Below are positions 38,717-46,863 of a stretch of 62,155 nt of DNA, piece by piece. Source of the stretch: Albidovulum sp. (lineage in GTDB: Bacteria; Pseudomonadota; Alphaproteobacteria; Rhodobacterales; Rhodobacteraceae); contig WFVA01000040.1 in assembly GCA_015491895.1 (NCBI GenBank), forward strand, positions 1 through 62,155, read 5' to 3'. A program made the position numbers and the translations under genes. Under the pieces are notes generated by a model. The model saw only the letters and a program-made list of their open reading frames with translations. It searched no databases and was not told the DNA's origin. Each line of letters opens with the position of its first letter. Positions within the stretch are counted from its first letter, which is position 1.

Positions 38717-39655
38717 TCATTCCTGCTCCGAGAGGAAATGCTCCGCATCGAGCGCCGCCATGCAGCCCATCCCGGCGCTGGTCACCGCCTGGCGGTATTT
38801 CCAGTCCGTCAGATCTCCGGCCGCAAACACCCCGGGCACGGAGGTTTCGGTGCTGCCGGGCTTCGTCACCACATAACCGCCCATGTGGGTTTCCACCTGA
38901 TCTTTCACCAGCTCGCTTGCGGGCGCGTGGCCGATGGCGATGAACACCCCCTTGCAGGGGATCTCCTTTTCCTCGCCCGTCTTCACATGCTTCACCCGCA
39001 CGCCCGTCACCCCCTTGGGATCTTCTGTGCCGAGGATCTCCACCACCTCGTGGAACCACAGCGGCTCGATCTTCGGGTTGCGCAGGAGCCGCTCCTGCAG
39101 GATCTTCTCCGCGCGCAGCTCGTCGCGCCGGTGAATTAGGGTGACCTTGGACGCGAATTTGGTGAGGAAAAGCGCCTCCTCCACGGCCGTGTTCCCCCCG
39201 CCCACAACGCAGATCTCCTCGCCTCGGTAGAAGAAGCCATCGCAGGTGGCACAGGCCGAAACGCCATAGCCCTTGAATTTCTCCTCGCTCGGCAGGCCCA
39301 GCCACTTGGCGCGCGCGCCGGTGGCGAGGATCACCGAATCCGCCGTGTAGATGCTGCCGCTGTCGCCCTTGGCGGTGAAGGGGCGGCGGGAGAGATCGAG
39401 ATCGGTGATGATGTCGGTCACGATCTCGCAGCCGGTGGCGCGCGCATGAGCCTCCATCTTCTGCATCAGTTCGGGGCCCTGGATCTCGATCTCGCCCGGC
39501 CAGTTCTCGACTTCGGTGGTGGTAGTGAGCTGCCCGCCCGGCTCCATGCCCTGCACGAGGATCGGCTCCAGAAGCGCCCGGCTGGCATAGACGCCCGCCG
39601 TGTAGCCCGCAGGGCCCGAACCTATGATGAGAACCCTGGTATGTATTTCGGCCAT
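38717..39655 (-). CDS. trxB: Thioredoxin reductase
   Basis: A 312-residue flavoprotein that passes electrons from NADPH to thioredoxin. It has the FAD fold IIGSGPAGYTAG, the redox disulfide in CATCDGFFY, the NADPH fold VVGGGNTAVEEALFL and the C-terminal GVFAAGDLTDW. ATG 39655 is chosen because GGAGG stands seven bases ahead. ATG 39667 is in frame but has no such site. It is divergent from an Lrp-type regulator. Confidence 0.96.
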   Translation of the reverse strand: MAEIHTRVLIIGSGPAGYTAGVYASRALLEPILVQGMEPGGQLTTTTEVENWPGEIEIQGPELMQKMEAHARATGCEIVTDIITDLDLSRRPFTAKGDSGSIYTADSVILATGARAKWLGLPSEEKFKGYGVSACATCDGFFYRGEEICVVGGGNTAVEEALFLTKFASKVTLIHRRDELRAEKILQERLLRNPKIEPLWFHEVVEILGTEDPKGVTGVRVKHVKTGEEKEIPCKGVFIAIGHAPASELVKDQVETHMGGYVVTKPGSTETSVPGVFAAGDLTDWKYRQAVTSAGMGCMAALDAEHFLSEQE

Positions 39656-39783
39656 GCCTGCCTCCATTGGAAAAGATCTGTCAGGCCCAGCATATAAGCG
39701 CTGGCCCCGCGCGCCGAAACCCCGGAGAGGAAAAATTCTGATCCCGAACCATCACCCGCAAGTCAGGAGATCGGTTAAGAATC

Positions 39784-39811
39784 TTGCGCAATCGCGAAAC
39801 AATATTGCGCA
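39784..39811. promoter_or_regulatory. Helically phased TTGCGCA repeats upstream of the Lrp-type gene
   Basis: TTGCGCAA (39784-39791, itself palindromic) and TTGCGCA (39805-39811) begin 21 bp apart, two helical turns. Lrp/AsnC proteins bind such phased sites as octamers. It is a likely autoregulatory site, and trxB, which shares the divergent region, may also be affected. Confidence 0.45.
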
Positions 39812-39876
39812 GAATACGGGCAAACCTTATACTTCCTGAATCCGGGCAGAAAAACAAACCGCAGGGAGAGTATCCA

Positions 39877-40377
39877 TTGGCCGAATCAAAACCCGATCCC
39901 ATTGATCGCAAGATCCTGTCCGAGCTTCAGGCCGATGGCCGGATGACGAATGTGGAGCTTGCGCGCCGGGTCGGGATCTCGGCGCCGCCCTGCCTGAGGC
40001 GGGTGCGGGCGCTGGAGGAAAGCGGCTTCATCCGCGGCTATCATGCCGAGGTGGATGCCCGCAAGCTCGGCTTCGAGGTTCAGGTTTTCGCAATGGTCGG
40101 GCTCGTGAGCCAGGCCGAGGCCGATCTTTCCGCCTTCGAGGAGCGGTGCCGCAACTGGCCTCTCGTGCGCGAGTGCCACATGCTCAACGGCGAGGTGGAT
40201 TTCATGCTCAAATGCGTCGCCCCCGATCTTTCCACCTTCCAGCGCTTCCTCACGGAGGAGCTGACGGCGGCCGAGAACGTCGCCTCCGTCAAGACATCCC
40301 TCGTGATCCGATGCGCGAAGGATCTGCCGGGGGTGCCCTTCGAGGTGCTCGAGGAGCGGCTGGAAAGGGAGGCCTGA
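39877..40377 (+). CDS. Lrp/AsnC-family regulator (TTG start)
   Basis: A 166-residue protein with an N-terminal helix-turn-helix (IDRKILSELQADGRMTNVELARRVGISAPPCLRRVRALEESGFI) and a RAM ligand domain (AMVGLVSQAEADLSAFEERCRNWPLVRECHMLNGEVDFMLK). It senses an amino acid or related molecule; the ligand is unknown. The start is read as TTG 39877, because GGGAGAG stands seven bases ahead and no ATG fits the family start. A more distal start at 39784 would run through the operator-like repeats. Confidence 0.92.
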   Translation: MAESKPDPIDRKILSELQADGRMTNVELARRVGISAPPCLRRVRALEESGFIRGYHAEVDARKLGFEVQVFAMVGLVSQAEADLSAFEERCRNWPLVRECHMLNGEVDFMLKCVAPDLSTFQRFLTEELTAAENVASVKTSLVIRCAKDLPGVPFEVLEERLEREA

Positions 40378-40420
40378 GCGCTCCCGTTCAGATGCGGCCC
40401 GGGCTGCCGCACCCCCGGCC

Positions 40421-41206
40421 TCAGACGGTTTCGAGCCATCCGCCGTCATCGCGCGCCAGAGCCCGGCGAGGGGCGGCGGAAGCGGCGGGTTCGCCCCAGT
40501 TCTCGTGATGTGGAAACAGCCCCCTGTAGAGCGCCATCATTTCCACATCGAGCCCTTCATGCAGATCGCCTGCGGGCTGAAAGCTCTCGATTTCGAGGCC
40601 GTTCGCACACAGGATGCGGGGTTCGGCAAACCCCACATGATAGAGGGCAACCGGCGCAGGCGGAACGACCCTGACCACGCTCTCGCCATCTGCCTGCACG
40701 GCGATCGGCAGCCTTGCAGGCCCCTCTGCGCCGGGGCGGGCGAGCCGGAGCCGCGCACCGGGCCCGAGCAGGAGATCGGGCATCGGACGGCCGATGCCGA
40801 AGCTGTCGGCGGTGATGCGCAAGAGCGCATCGATGGAAACGCCTTGATGGGGAAGATGGGGGACGAATGTCATCATGCCGATCCATTGCACCTGGCAGGC
40901 GCCCTTTCCGGCGGTTTCGAGCCACATCCCGGGGCGCAGATCCTCGATCGCCACGGGGCCTTGCGGGCCGGCAAGCAAAGTGCCCCGGGCCATCGCGGCA
41001 AAGGCATGCTCGAAGGCGGGAATGGCGGGCGCGATCTTCACCTGATCGACGCATTCACTGGTGCGCTGATCGAGATAAGAAACATGATACCGGCGCATCA
41101 GCATGTCGCTCTTTTGTCTGCGGAGCTTGTTGCCGGGCCGCGCCGGCCCGCGGAGCGCCCGGTTGCTGGCCCGCAGTCCGAGCCCGGCAGGATGTGGGTG
41201 CGTCAT
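40421..41206 (-). CDS. Hint-domain protein without the N-terminal cysteine
   Basis: A 261-residue protein whose middle matches the Hint (Hedgehog/intein) fold seen in many Rhodobacterales proteins: ARGTLLAGPQGPVAIEDLRPGMWLET, then WIGMMTFVPHLP, PMPDLLLGPGARL and a final CANGLEIESFQPAGD. At the position where an active Hint domain has Cys or Ser, it has Ala-Arg-Gly, so self-cleavage is not expected. Its task is unknown. ATG 41206 is preferred because AAAGGA lies eight bases ahead. ATG 41104 is in frame and could be used. The basic N-terminus (about 35 residues) is not a signal peptide. Confidence 0.85.
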   Translation of the reverse strand: MTHPHPAGLGLRASNRALRGPARPGNKLRRQKSDMLMRRYHVSYLDQRTSECVDQVKIAPAIPAFEHAFAAMARGTLLAGPQGPVAIEDLRPGMWLETAGKGACQVQWIGMMTFVPHLPHQGVSIDALLRITADSFGIGRPMPDLLLGPGARLRLARPGAEGPARLPIAVQADGESVVRVVPPAPVALYHVGFAEPRILCANGLEIESFQPAGDLHEGLDVEMMALYRGLFPHHENWGEPAASAAPRRALARDDGGWLETV

Positions 41207-41431
41207 GTTCGTGTTCCTTTCGGCAATTGGGATCTGTTTCGGCCCTCACCGAACCACATCGACACGATGCAGGAGAAATTCGCGAACAGCGTGGCAGAAA
41301 TGTGGGAAGGATTGGCAAATATGTGGAAACTTCAGGCAGGCGGCAGGAATGGGCAGCGGACCGGCTGACGCCGCTCTCGTGGCTGCCGGGCGCAGGCTCA
41401 GGACATGATGATCCTGTGCGCGAGCGGCATG

Positions 41432-41460
41432 AAAAAGGGCCGCCCCTGCTGGAGCGGCCC
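41432..41460 (-). terminator. Rho-independent terminator (minus strand)
   Basis: GGGCCGC and GCGGCCC form a 7-bp stem, and on the minus strand the stem is followed by CTTTTTC. It lies about 70 bases beyond the stop of the small frame at 41529-41672 and shows that a minus-strand transcript ends here, ahead of the Hint gene. Confidence 0.75.
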
Positions 41461-41528
41461 GGCACGTGTTACCGAGGGAATCATCTTTCACAAGCAGGCC
41501 GGGCGGGTGGCCTGATTCCGGGCCCCGC

Positions 41529-41672
41529 TCAATGAGCGCGGGGCTTCGGGCCCGAAGCGGGTGCATTCTTCTCGCAAACATCCGCTTCATTCGTGCCTCC
41601 CTTTTTCCAGGGAAGCGCATTTTCGAGATCCTGCGTTTCGCGCAATATCCAGGCAATCCAGCGTCTGTTCAT
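41529..41672 (-). CDS. Probable small protein, 47 residues
   Basis: ATG 41672 has an excellent ribosome site (CGGAGG, five bases ahead). The peptide begins MNRRWIAWILRETQDLENAL, followed by PWKKGG, and has a hydrophilic tail ending in PRAH. A basic, tryptophan-rich start and a proline-tryptophan-lysine centre resemble small uncharacterised Rhodobacteraceae proteins that I recall only vaguely. It is followed by a palindrome and a true terminator, which supports an independent transcript. No function is proposed. Confidence 0.5.
   Translation of the reverse strand: MNRRWIAWILRETQDLENALPWKKGGTNEADVCEKNAPASGPKPRAH
41543..41558. repeat. 16-bp perfect palindrome
   Basis: GCTTCGGGCCCGAAGC reads the same on both strands. 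It lies inside the end of the small 47-codon frame and next to another hairpin (CCCCGCTC-AAT-GAGCGCGGGG). In RNA it would fold tightly. Confidence 0.6.
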
Positions 41673-42040
41673 TCCGTCCTCCGTCGGGCCCGCTGTCGGG
41701 TCTCCTTGATGCTTGCCCTTGTATCCGGCGCACTTGTGAATTGCTGCTCACCAGCAAGAATGAATGTGAAATGCGGCGCTCCGATGGCGCAAATCCAGTC
41801 AATTTCGATCGCCCATATTGCCGGTGCCGCGGCGCCAGCCTTTCTCCGCAAGCGGTCTGCCATGACGGGGAAACCCTTGTTTTTCAGGGCGCATCGTTTC
41901 CTTCGGAAAGGGAAAAGGCGGAAATCCCGGCAGATTGTTTCCTGAAATGTGGCGATTTCATGGCATTTTTCCCGCCTGCCCGGCTCGCAAACACCATGCC
42001 AGGCGCCCGTGCATGACCCTCTTCGGGCCTGCCGCGGGAA
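41673..42040. other. Gene-free stretch between the small frame and pgeF
   Basis: These 368 bases show no convincing gene on either strand. The GC content is lower than in the neighbours, with several A and T runs. TTGCTG-CTCAC-CAGCAA (41741-41757) could form a hairpin in the leader of the minus-strand small gene. CCCTTGTATCC (41717-41727) is shared with the gcrA promoter. Confidence 0.4.
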
Positions 42041-42817
42041 TCACCCTTCAAGCGCGATTGCCGAGATCAGGCGGCCGTAATCCGCTTCGCCGCGATGAAC
42101 GCTGCGGCGGTAGGAATAGAAGCGCGCGGGATCGCTGTAGGTGCAGCGCCCGATCCATTCCGCTTCCCCCACGCCGGCGCCGCGCAGCCGGTGCAGAACG
42201 AAGCCCGGCAGATCGAAATGCAGCCTGTCGCCGCGGCCCCCGGCAAAAAACCGGGCATGTCCCGGATCATCGGCCAGCACCTCATCCATGAACTCGGGGC
42301 CGACCTCGTAAGCCGCCTGGCTGATGCAGGGGCCGACGGCCGCCACGATGCGCCCGCGCCGCGCCCCGGCCGCTTCCATCGCCTCCACCGTGGCCTCCAG
42401 CACCCCCGCAAGCGCGCCTTTCCACCCCGCATGCGCCGCCCCCACGATCCGCGCCTCCGCATCCGCCAGCAGCACCGGCGCGCAATCGGCGGTGAGGATG
42501 CCGAGCGCGATCCCGGGCTCCCCGGTCACCATGGCATCGGCTTTCGGGCGATTGCCGTTCTGCCGCGCGTCCGGCACCGCATCAAGGCGCACGACCTCGG
42601 CCGAATGGATCTGATGCAGCGAAACAAGCGCATCGGGCGCCACCCCCATCGCCTCGGCCACCCGCTCGCGATTGATGCGCACCGCTTCCTTCTGATCCGA
42701 GGATCCAGGGCCGCAATTGAGCCCCTCGAAGATCCCCGAGGAGGCCCCGCCCCGGCGGGTGAAGAAGCCGTGCGGGACGGCTTTCAGGCGGGGGGATCTG
42801 AGGATCTCGAGCGTCAT
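42041..42817 (-). CDS. pgeF: Peptidoglycan editing factor PgeF (multicopper oxidase/laccase-domain family)
   Basis: A 258-residue cytoplasmic protein of the YfiH/PgeF family. Zinc/copper-type ligands are visible in LHQIHSAEVV, ILTADCAPVLLAD and GAAHAGWKGALAGV. The family removes wrongly incorporated residues from muropeptide precursors, and older annotations call it a polyphenol oxidase. ATG 42817 begins MTLEILRSP. TTG 42835 is an alternative. It follows the MidA-type gene by 21 bases and closes the lgt operon. Confidence 0.93.
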   Translation of the reverse strand: MTLEILRSPRLKAVPHGFFTRRGGASSGIFEGLNCGPGSSDQKEAVRINRERVAEAMGVAPDALVSLHQIHSAEVVRLDAVPDARQNGNRPKADAMVTGEPGIALGILTADCAPVLLADAEARIVGAAHAGWKGALAGVLEATVEAMEAAGARRGRIVAAVGPCISQAAYEVGPEFMDEVLADDPGHARFFAGGRGDRLHFDLPGFVLHRLRGAGVGEAEWIGRCTYSDPARFYSYRRSVHRGEADYGRLISAIALEG

Positions 42818-42838
42818 GTTCCGTTCTTCGTGCAAACT

Positions 42839-43912
42839 TCATGCAAATCCGGGTGGGGCGGACGCGCCTGCGGGATGGAAGGCGAGCGCCTTGAAGAGGG
42901 TCCCCATTTCTTCGGGATGCGTCAAGCGGCGATGTGCGGAAACGTGATTTTCGAGCGCTGCGCCCGAGAGCCTGCCGGCAAGGCGGCGGGCACGTTCCGT
43001 GATGCCGAGGCGCTCGAGCCAGATCCCCTGGGGGGTGAGGCGGGTGTGGGCCGTGCCTGCGGCGCGCGCCTGGGCCAGCGCCTCGAAATCCACATGCGCG
43101 GTGAGATCGGCCTCGCCGGGGCATGCGAGCACATCCACGGCCGCATGATCGCGCACCGCCTGCAGCGTATCGCCCAGAGAATGCCAGCCGCCGTAATCGA
43201 TGATGAGCGCCGTGCCGCCGTGGCGGGCGATGCGCGCCGTGATTTCATGGGCGATCGCCGCCGCCTGCGGGCAGACCTCCACCACATCTCCGGGGCGGGT
43301 ATCGCCCAGGCGATGGGCAAGGGCGGGGATGTCCACCGCCTCCCCCGCTCCAAGGGCAAGCGCATCTCCCGCAAGCCCCACCCTGCGCTCGCGCCAGCCG
43401 CCTTCGGCCCGCAGGAACTGCCGGATCGGCAGCGCATCGAAGAATTCGTTGGCCACGAAGAAAAGCGGCGCCTCGGGCAGATCGGCGATGCGATCGAGCC
43501 AGGCAATCTCTATATCGTCATACCCCGCAAGCGCGGCGCGCTGCTGCGCCCTGAGGCGCGGCGAGGCCTCGATCAGCTGCAGTGAAAGCGCTTCGTGAAA
43601 GCCCGGCACGGTGCGCGTGGCGCGCAGGATGTCGGCCATCAGCGTGCCCCGCCCCGGCCCGGCTTCCGCCAGCACGAAAGGCTTTGGCGCGCCCTGATCG
43701 AGCCAGCCCTGCGCCAGCGCAAGCCCGACCATTTCGCCAAACATCTGGCTGATCTCCGGCGCGGTGGTGAAATCGCCCGCCGCCCCGAGAGGATTGCGGC
43801 TCGTGTAATAGCCATGCTCGGGATGGAGCAGGCATTCCTGCATGTAGGCGGCGATGGAGATCGGTCCCTCGGCCAGAATGCGCCGCCTCAAGATTTCCCC
43901 GAGCGCATTCAT
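42839..43912 (-). CDS. SAM-dependent methyltransferase, MidA/NDUFAF7 type
   Basis: A 357-residue class I methyltransferase with [39 protein letters not shown], the SAM loop [17 protein letters not shown] and [15 protein letters not shown]. Its mitochondrial relative NDUFAF7 methylates an arginine of a complex I subunit and is needed for assembly. The same role here is inferred. ATG 43912 overlaps the lgt stop as ATGA. Confidence 0.92.
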   Translation of the reverse strand: MNALGEILRRRILAEGPISIAAYMQECLLHPEHGYYTSRNPLGAAGDFTTAPEISQMFGEMVGLALAQGWLDQGAPKPFVLAEAGPGRGTLMADILRATRTVPGFHEALSLQLIEASPRLRAQQRAALAGYDDIEIAWLDRIADLPEAPLFFVANEFFDALPIRQFLRAEGGWRERRVGLAGDALALGAGEAVDIPALAHRLGDTRPGDVVEVCPQAAAIAHEITARIARHGGTALIIDYGGWHSLGDTLQAVRDHAAVDVLACPGEADLTAHVDFEALAQARAAGTAHTRLTPQGIWLERLGITERARRLAGRLSGAALENHVSAHRRLTHPEEMGTLFKALAFHPAGASAPPGFA

Positions 43913-44829
43913 TCCGCCTTCAGGCCCGGCCCGCTTCCCGCGGCAGCTTTGCGCCGGCGCGCCCACCAGATGATCGCCACTCCCGCGAGCGCCATGGGCA
44001 GCGAAAGGCTCTGGCCCATGGTGAGGCCGAAATCGCCGATGCCGATCACATGCCCCCCGGGATTTTCGGGGGTGATGAACTGGCGATCCGGCTCGCGGAA
44101 GAATTCGACGATGAAGCGCGCCGCGCCGTAGCCGGCGATGAACAGCCCCGTGATCTGCCCCGGCACCCTGAGCCAGCCGCGCCGGAAGGCGAGGTAGAGC
44201 AGGATCGCGCCGAGAATGAGCCCTTCGAGCGCCGCTTCGTAGAGCTGGGAAGGGTGGCGCGCGCAGACCCCCGCCACGCCCGGGCAATCCTGCGCCGCCG
44301 CACCGGGAAAGATCACCGCCCAGGGCAGATCGCTGGGCCGCCCCCAAAGCTCGGCGTTGATGAAATTCGCGATCCGCCCCAGCAGCAGGCCCGGCGGCGC
44401 GGCGATGGCCACCATGTCGGCCGCCGAGAGCATCGGGATGCGGTGACGCCTGCAATAGAGAACCCCCGCGATCACGACCCCGAGAAAACCGCCGTGAAAC
44501 GACATCCCCCCGCGCCAGAGGATCGCGATTTCGCCCGGATTTTCGAGGTAGTAGCCCGGCTTGTAGAAGAGCACATAGCCAAGCCGTCCGCCGAGAATGA
44601 TGCCGAGGATCGCCCATGTGAGGAAATTCTCCACCTGCGCGGGCGTCATCGGCGGGCGCTCAGCGGGCCAGAGCGCCGGCCGCTTCACCGCCACCAGCGC
44701 GATGCGCCAGCCGATCAGGATGCCGGCGATATAGGCCAGCGCATACCAGCGCAGGGCAAAGGACTTGCCGAAGATCTCGATCGAGAAGATCTCCGGCGAG
44801 AGATCGGGAAAGGGAATGGCCATCAGCAT
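43909..44829 (-). CDS. lgt: Prolipoprotein diacylglyceryl transferase
   Basis: A 306-residue inner-membrane enzyme with about seven helices that transfers diacylglycerol to the lipobox cysteine of prolipoproteins. It shows the Lgt signature [17 protein letters not shown], the essential HGGF region (MSFHGGFLG) and HPSQLYEA. It would act on the OmpA lipoprotein encoded at 31936. ATG 44829 or 44823 may be used. The first has AGGAAGG four bases ahead, the second ten. Confidence 0.96.
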   Translation of the reverse strand: MLMAIPFPDLSPEIFSIEIFGKSFALRWYALAYIAGILIGWRIALVAVKRPALWPAERPPMTPAQVENFLTWAILGIILGGRLGYVLFYKPGYYLENPGEIAILWRGGMSFHGGFLGVVIAGVLYCRRHRIPMLSAADMVAIAAPPGLLLGRIANFINAELWGRPSDLPWAVIFPGAAAQDCPGVAGVCARHPSQLYEAALEGLILGAILLYLAFRRGWLRVPGQITGLFIAGYGAARFIVEFFREPDRQFITPENPGGHVIGIGDFGLTMGQSLSLPMALAGVAIIWWARRRKAAAGSGPGLKAE

Positions 44830-44924
44830 GTGGCCTTCCTGCTTTCGCGCTGCGGCGAAGTCAACCTTGAGCTTTGCCCGCATCGCCGCCATATAGGGGG
44901 AAACCCCGCCAGCGGAGAGCCCCC

Positions 44925-45242
44925 ATGCAGACGCGCAACAAGATCCTCGACGACCTTTCCCGCCTGATGAACAACGCCCTTGGCGTGGCGCAGGGCGCAA
45001 AATCGGAGGCGGAAACGGCGATGAAGAGCCTGCTCGAGCGCTGGCTTGCCGATCACGACCTTGTGACGCGGGAGGAATTCGAGGCGGTGCGCGCCATGGC
45101 GCTGAAGGCGCGCGCGGAAAACGAAGCGCTGAAGGCCCGCCTCGATACGCTGGAGGCAAGGGTGGCCGAAATCGCCGCCCCCGCGAAGCCGCCGGCGAAG
45201 AAGAGAACGACCAGCCGCGCGAAAGCCCCGAAAAAGGGCTGA
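44925..45242 (+). CDS. ubiK: UbiK-family accessory factor (BMFP/YqiC type)
   Basis: A 105-residue protein with an N-terminal amphipathic helix ([67 protein letters not shown], abbreviated by its coiled-coil) and a basic Lys/Pro/Ala tail. In other bacteria UbiK trimers help ubiquinone synthesis, probably by delivering lipid intermediates to the Ubi complex. ATG 44925 follows GGAGAG. It is divergent from lgt. Confidence 0.87.
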   Translation: MQTRNKILDDLSRLMNNALGVAQGAKSEAETAMKSLLERWLADHDLVTREEFEAVRAMALKARAENEALKARLDTLEARVAEIAAPAKPPAKKRTTSRAKAPKKG

Positions 45243-45480
45243 CCCGCCCGCGCCCTTCCGGCTCCCCGACTGATCACGGACCCGAACGCCAGGCCCGCAC
45301 GCCCTTGAAGCGTGGCGGGATTAACCATTTTGCTGGGGATAACCGAAAAAAACATCTTTACAGAACGCCGCCCCTGCCCCACCATATCTTGTAAGGGCGA
45401 TGCCGAAAATACGCCTTTGTAGTATATGCACCCCGTTTCTGGTGGGCTGCCACCCGGAAGGAACAAGAAAGGTGAGGCGC

Positions 45481-45984
45481 ATGGCACAGACAGAGCAGTA
45501 TCTCGAGGCCGAGGATCTCCATCCGATCGATCTGGTGGAAAGCATCGCCGCCCATCACGATTGGGAATTCGATCGCGTGGGCGAGGATCAGATCGCCATG
45601 GCGGTGGAGGGGCAGTGGCGCTCCTATGCGATCACGCTGGCATGGTCCGATTACGATGAAACCCTCCGGCTGATCTGCACCTTCGAGATGGAGCCCCCCG
45701 ACGAGAGCCTGCCGCGGCTTTTTGAAGCGCTTAATCTTGCGAATGATCAATGCTGGGCCGGTTGCTTCACCTATTGGCGCGAGCAGCGGCTGATGGTCTA
45801 TCGCTACGGGCTCGTGCTCGCGGGCGGGCAATATGCCGGGCCGGGGCAGATCGATACGCTGATCCGCTCCGCCGTGCTCTCCTGCGAACGCTACTATCCG
45901 GCCTTCCAGCTTGTCTGCTGGGGCGGCGAGGCGCCCGAGAAGGCGCTGAAGGTCGCCATTGCGGAGGCTTACGGGCGAGCATAA
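45481..45984 (+). CDS. YbjN-domain protein
   Basis: A 167-residue protein of the YbjN fold: residues 1-45 LEAEDLHPIDLVESIAAHHDWEFDR, then a beta-rich centre (LRLICTFEMEPPDESLPRLFEALNLANDQCWAGCFTYW). Such proteins resemble type III secretion chaperones, and their role is mostly unknown. ATG 45481 follows GGTGAGG. It starts a four-gene run (ybjN, proC, csaA-like, dehydrogenase). The 238 bases before it hold no gene that I can recognise. Confidence 0.88.
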   Translation: MAQTEQYLEAEDLHPIDLVESIAAHHDWEFDRVGEDQIAMAVEGQWRSYAITLAWSDYDETLRLICTFEMEPPDESLPRLFEALNLANDQCWAGCFTYWREQRLMVYRYGLVLAGGQYAGPGQIDTLIRSAVLSCERYYPAFQLVCWGGEAPEKALKVAIAEAYGRA

Positions 45985-45991
45985 TCTGCCC

Positions 45992-46026
45992 CCGTGGCCA
46001 AAGGCGAATCCGTGGCCAAAGGCGAA
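45992..46026 (+). repeat. 18-bp tandem repeat before proC
   Basis: The 17-mer CCGTGGCCAAAGGCGAA occurs at 45992-46008 and again at 46010-46026. The period of 18 bases is exactly six codons, so if translation of proC began at GTG 45994 it would read VAKGES-VAKGEN. Each unit also holds an SD-like AAAGG. Confidence 0.75.
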
Positions 46027-46041
46027 AACGGGGGGCGATCA

Positions 46042-46863
46042 ATGGCATTTGACGACGTGGAAAAGCGCGGGCTGGTGCTGCTCGGCTGCGGCAGGATGGG
46101 CTCGGCCATGCTGGCGGGCTGGCTTGAGCGGGGCCTTGCGCCCGATGCCGTGTGGGTGGTGGATCCGGCCCCTTCCGACTGGCTGAATGAACAGGCCGCA
46201 AAGGGGCTCCACCTCAATGAGGATCTGCCGGAGAGCCCCGCCGTCGTGCTGGTGGCGGTGAAGCCGCAGGTGATGGCCGAGGCGCTGCCGGTGCTGGCGC
46301 CGCTGGGAGGGGGGGAGACGCTCTTTCTCTCCGTGGCAGCCGGCATCCCGATCGCCGCCTATGAAGAGATGCTCGGGCGCGATACCCCGGTGATCCGCGC
46401 CATGCCCAACACCCCCGCCGCCATCGGCAGGGGGATCACGGCGCTGGTGGGCAACGCACAGGCCGGCGCGGCGCATCTGGCGATGGCCGAGGAGCTCCTC
46501 GCCGCCGTCGGCCAGACGGTGCGGCTCGATGACGAAGCCCAGATCGACGCTGTCACCGGCGTTTCGGGCTCGGGGCCGGCCTATGTGTTTCACCTGATCG
46601 AATGCCTCGCTGCGGCGGGCGCGGCGGAAGGGCTGCCGCCCGATATGGCGATGCGGCTTGCAAAGGCGACGGTTGCCGGCGCCGGGGCGCTGGCGGAGGC
46701 GGCAGAGGAGAGCCCGGCCGAACTGCGCCGCAACGTCACCAGCCCCGGCGGCACGACCAAGGCCGCTCTCGAGGTGCTGATGGACGAGGCGGAGGGCCTC
46801 CCGCCGCTCATGCGCAAGGCCGTCCATGCGGCGGTGCTGCGCTCGCGGGAGCTTGGCAGATGA
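46042..46863 (+). CDS. proC: Pyrroline-5-carboxylate reductase
   Basis: A 273-residue enzyme that reduces pyrroline-5-carboxylate to proline. It has the dinucleotide fold LLGCGRMGSAMLAGWL, AVKPQVM, RAMPNTPAAIGRG, the VSGSGPAYVF turn and the family signature ELRRNVTSPGGTTKAALEVL. ATG 46042 matches the family start, and GGGGGG stands upstream. GTG 46012 and GTG 45994, inside the tandem repeat, are in-frame alternatives. The stop overlaps the next gene as ATGA. Confidence 0.95.
   Translation: MAFDDVEKRGLVLLGCGRMGSAMLAGWLERGLAPDAVWVVDPAPSDWLNEQAAKGLHLNEDLPESPAVVLVAVKPQVMAEALPVLAPLGGGETLFLSVAAGIPIAAYEEMLGRDTPVIRAMPNTPAAIGRGITALVGNAQAGAAHLAMAEELLAAVGQTVRLDDEAQIDAVTGVSGSGPAYVFHLIECLAAAGAAEGLPPDMAMRLAKATVAGAGALAEAAEESPAELRRNVTSPGGTTKAALEVLMDEAEGLPPLMRKAVHAAVLRSRELGR

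Noticed and set aside
39784-40377. An extended N-terminus for the Lrp-type protein from 39784
   Set aside because: It would translate the phased TTGCGCA boxes and lacks a ribosome site. The TTG at 39877 has GGGAGAG at proper spacing.
41268-41369. A 33-codon plus-strand frame starting MQEKFANSVAEMWEG
   Set aside because: There is no ribosome site and no conserved context, and it lies in the upstream region of the minus-strand Hint gene. It is too short to support alone.
41246-41656. A longer minus-strand frame that starts MKRMFARR at 41601 and passes through the terminator
   Set aside because: It has a fair ribosome site (GGGAGG) but would read across a true Rho-independent terminator, and its composition is poor. 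The 47-codon frame fits the terminator better.
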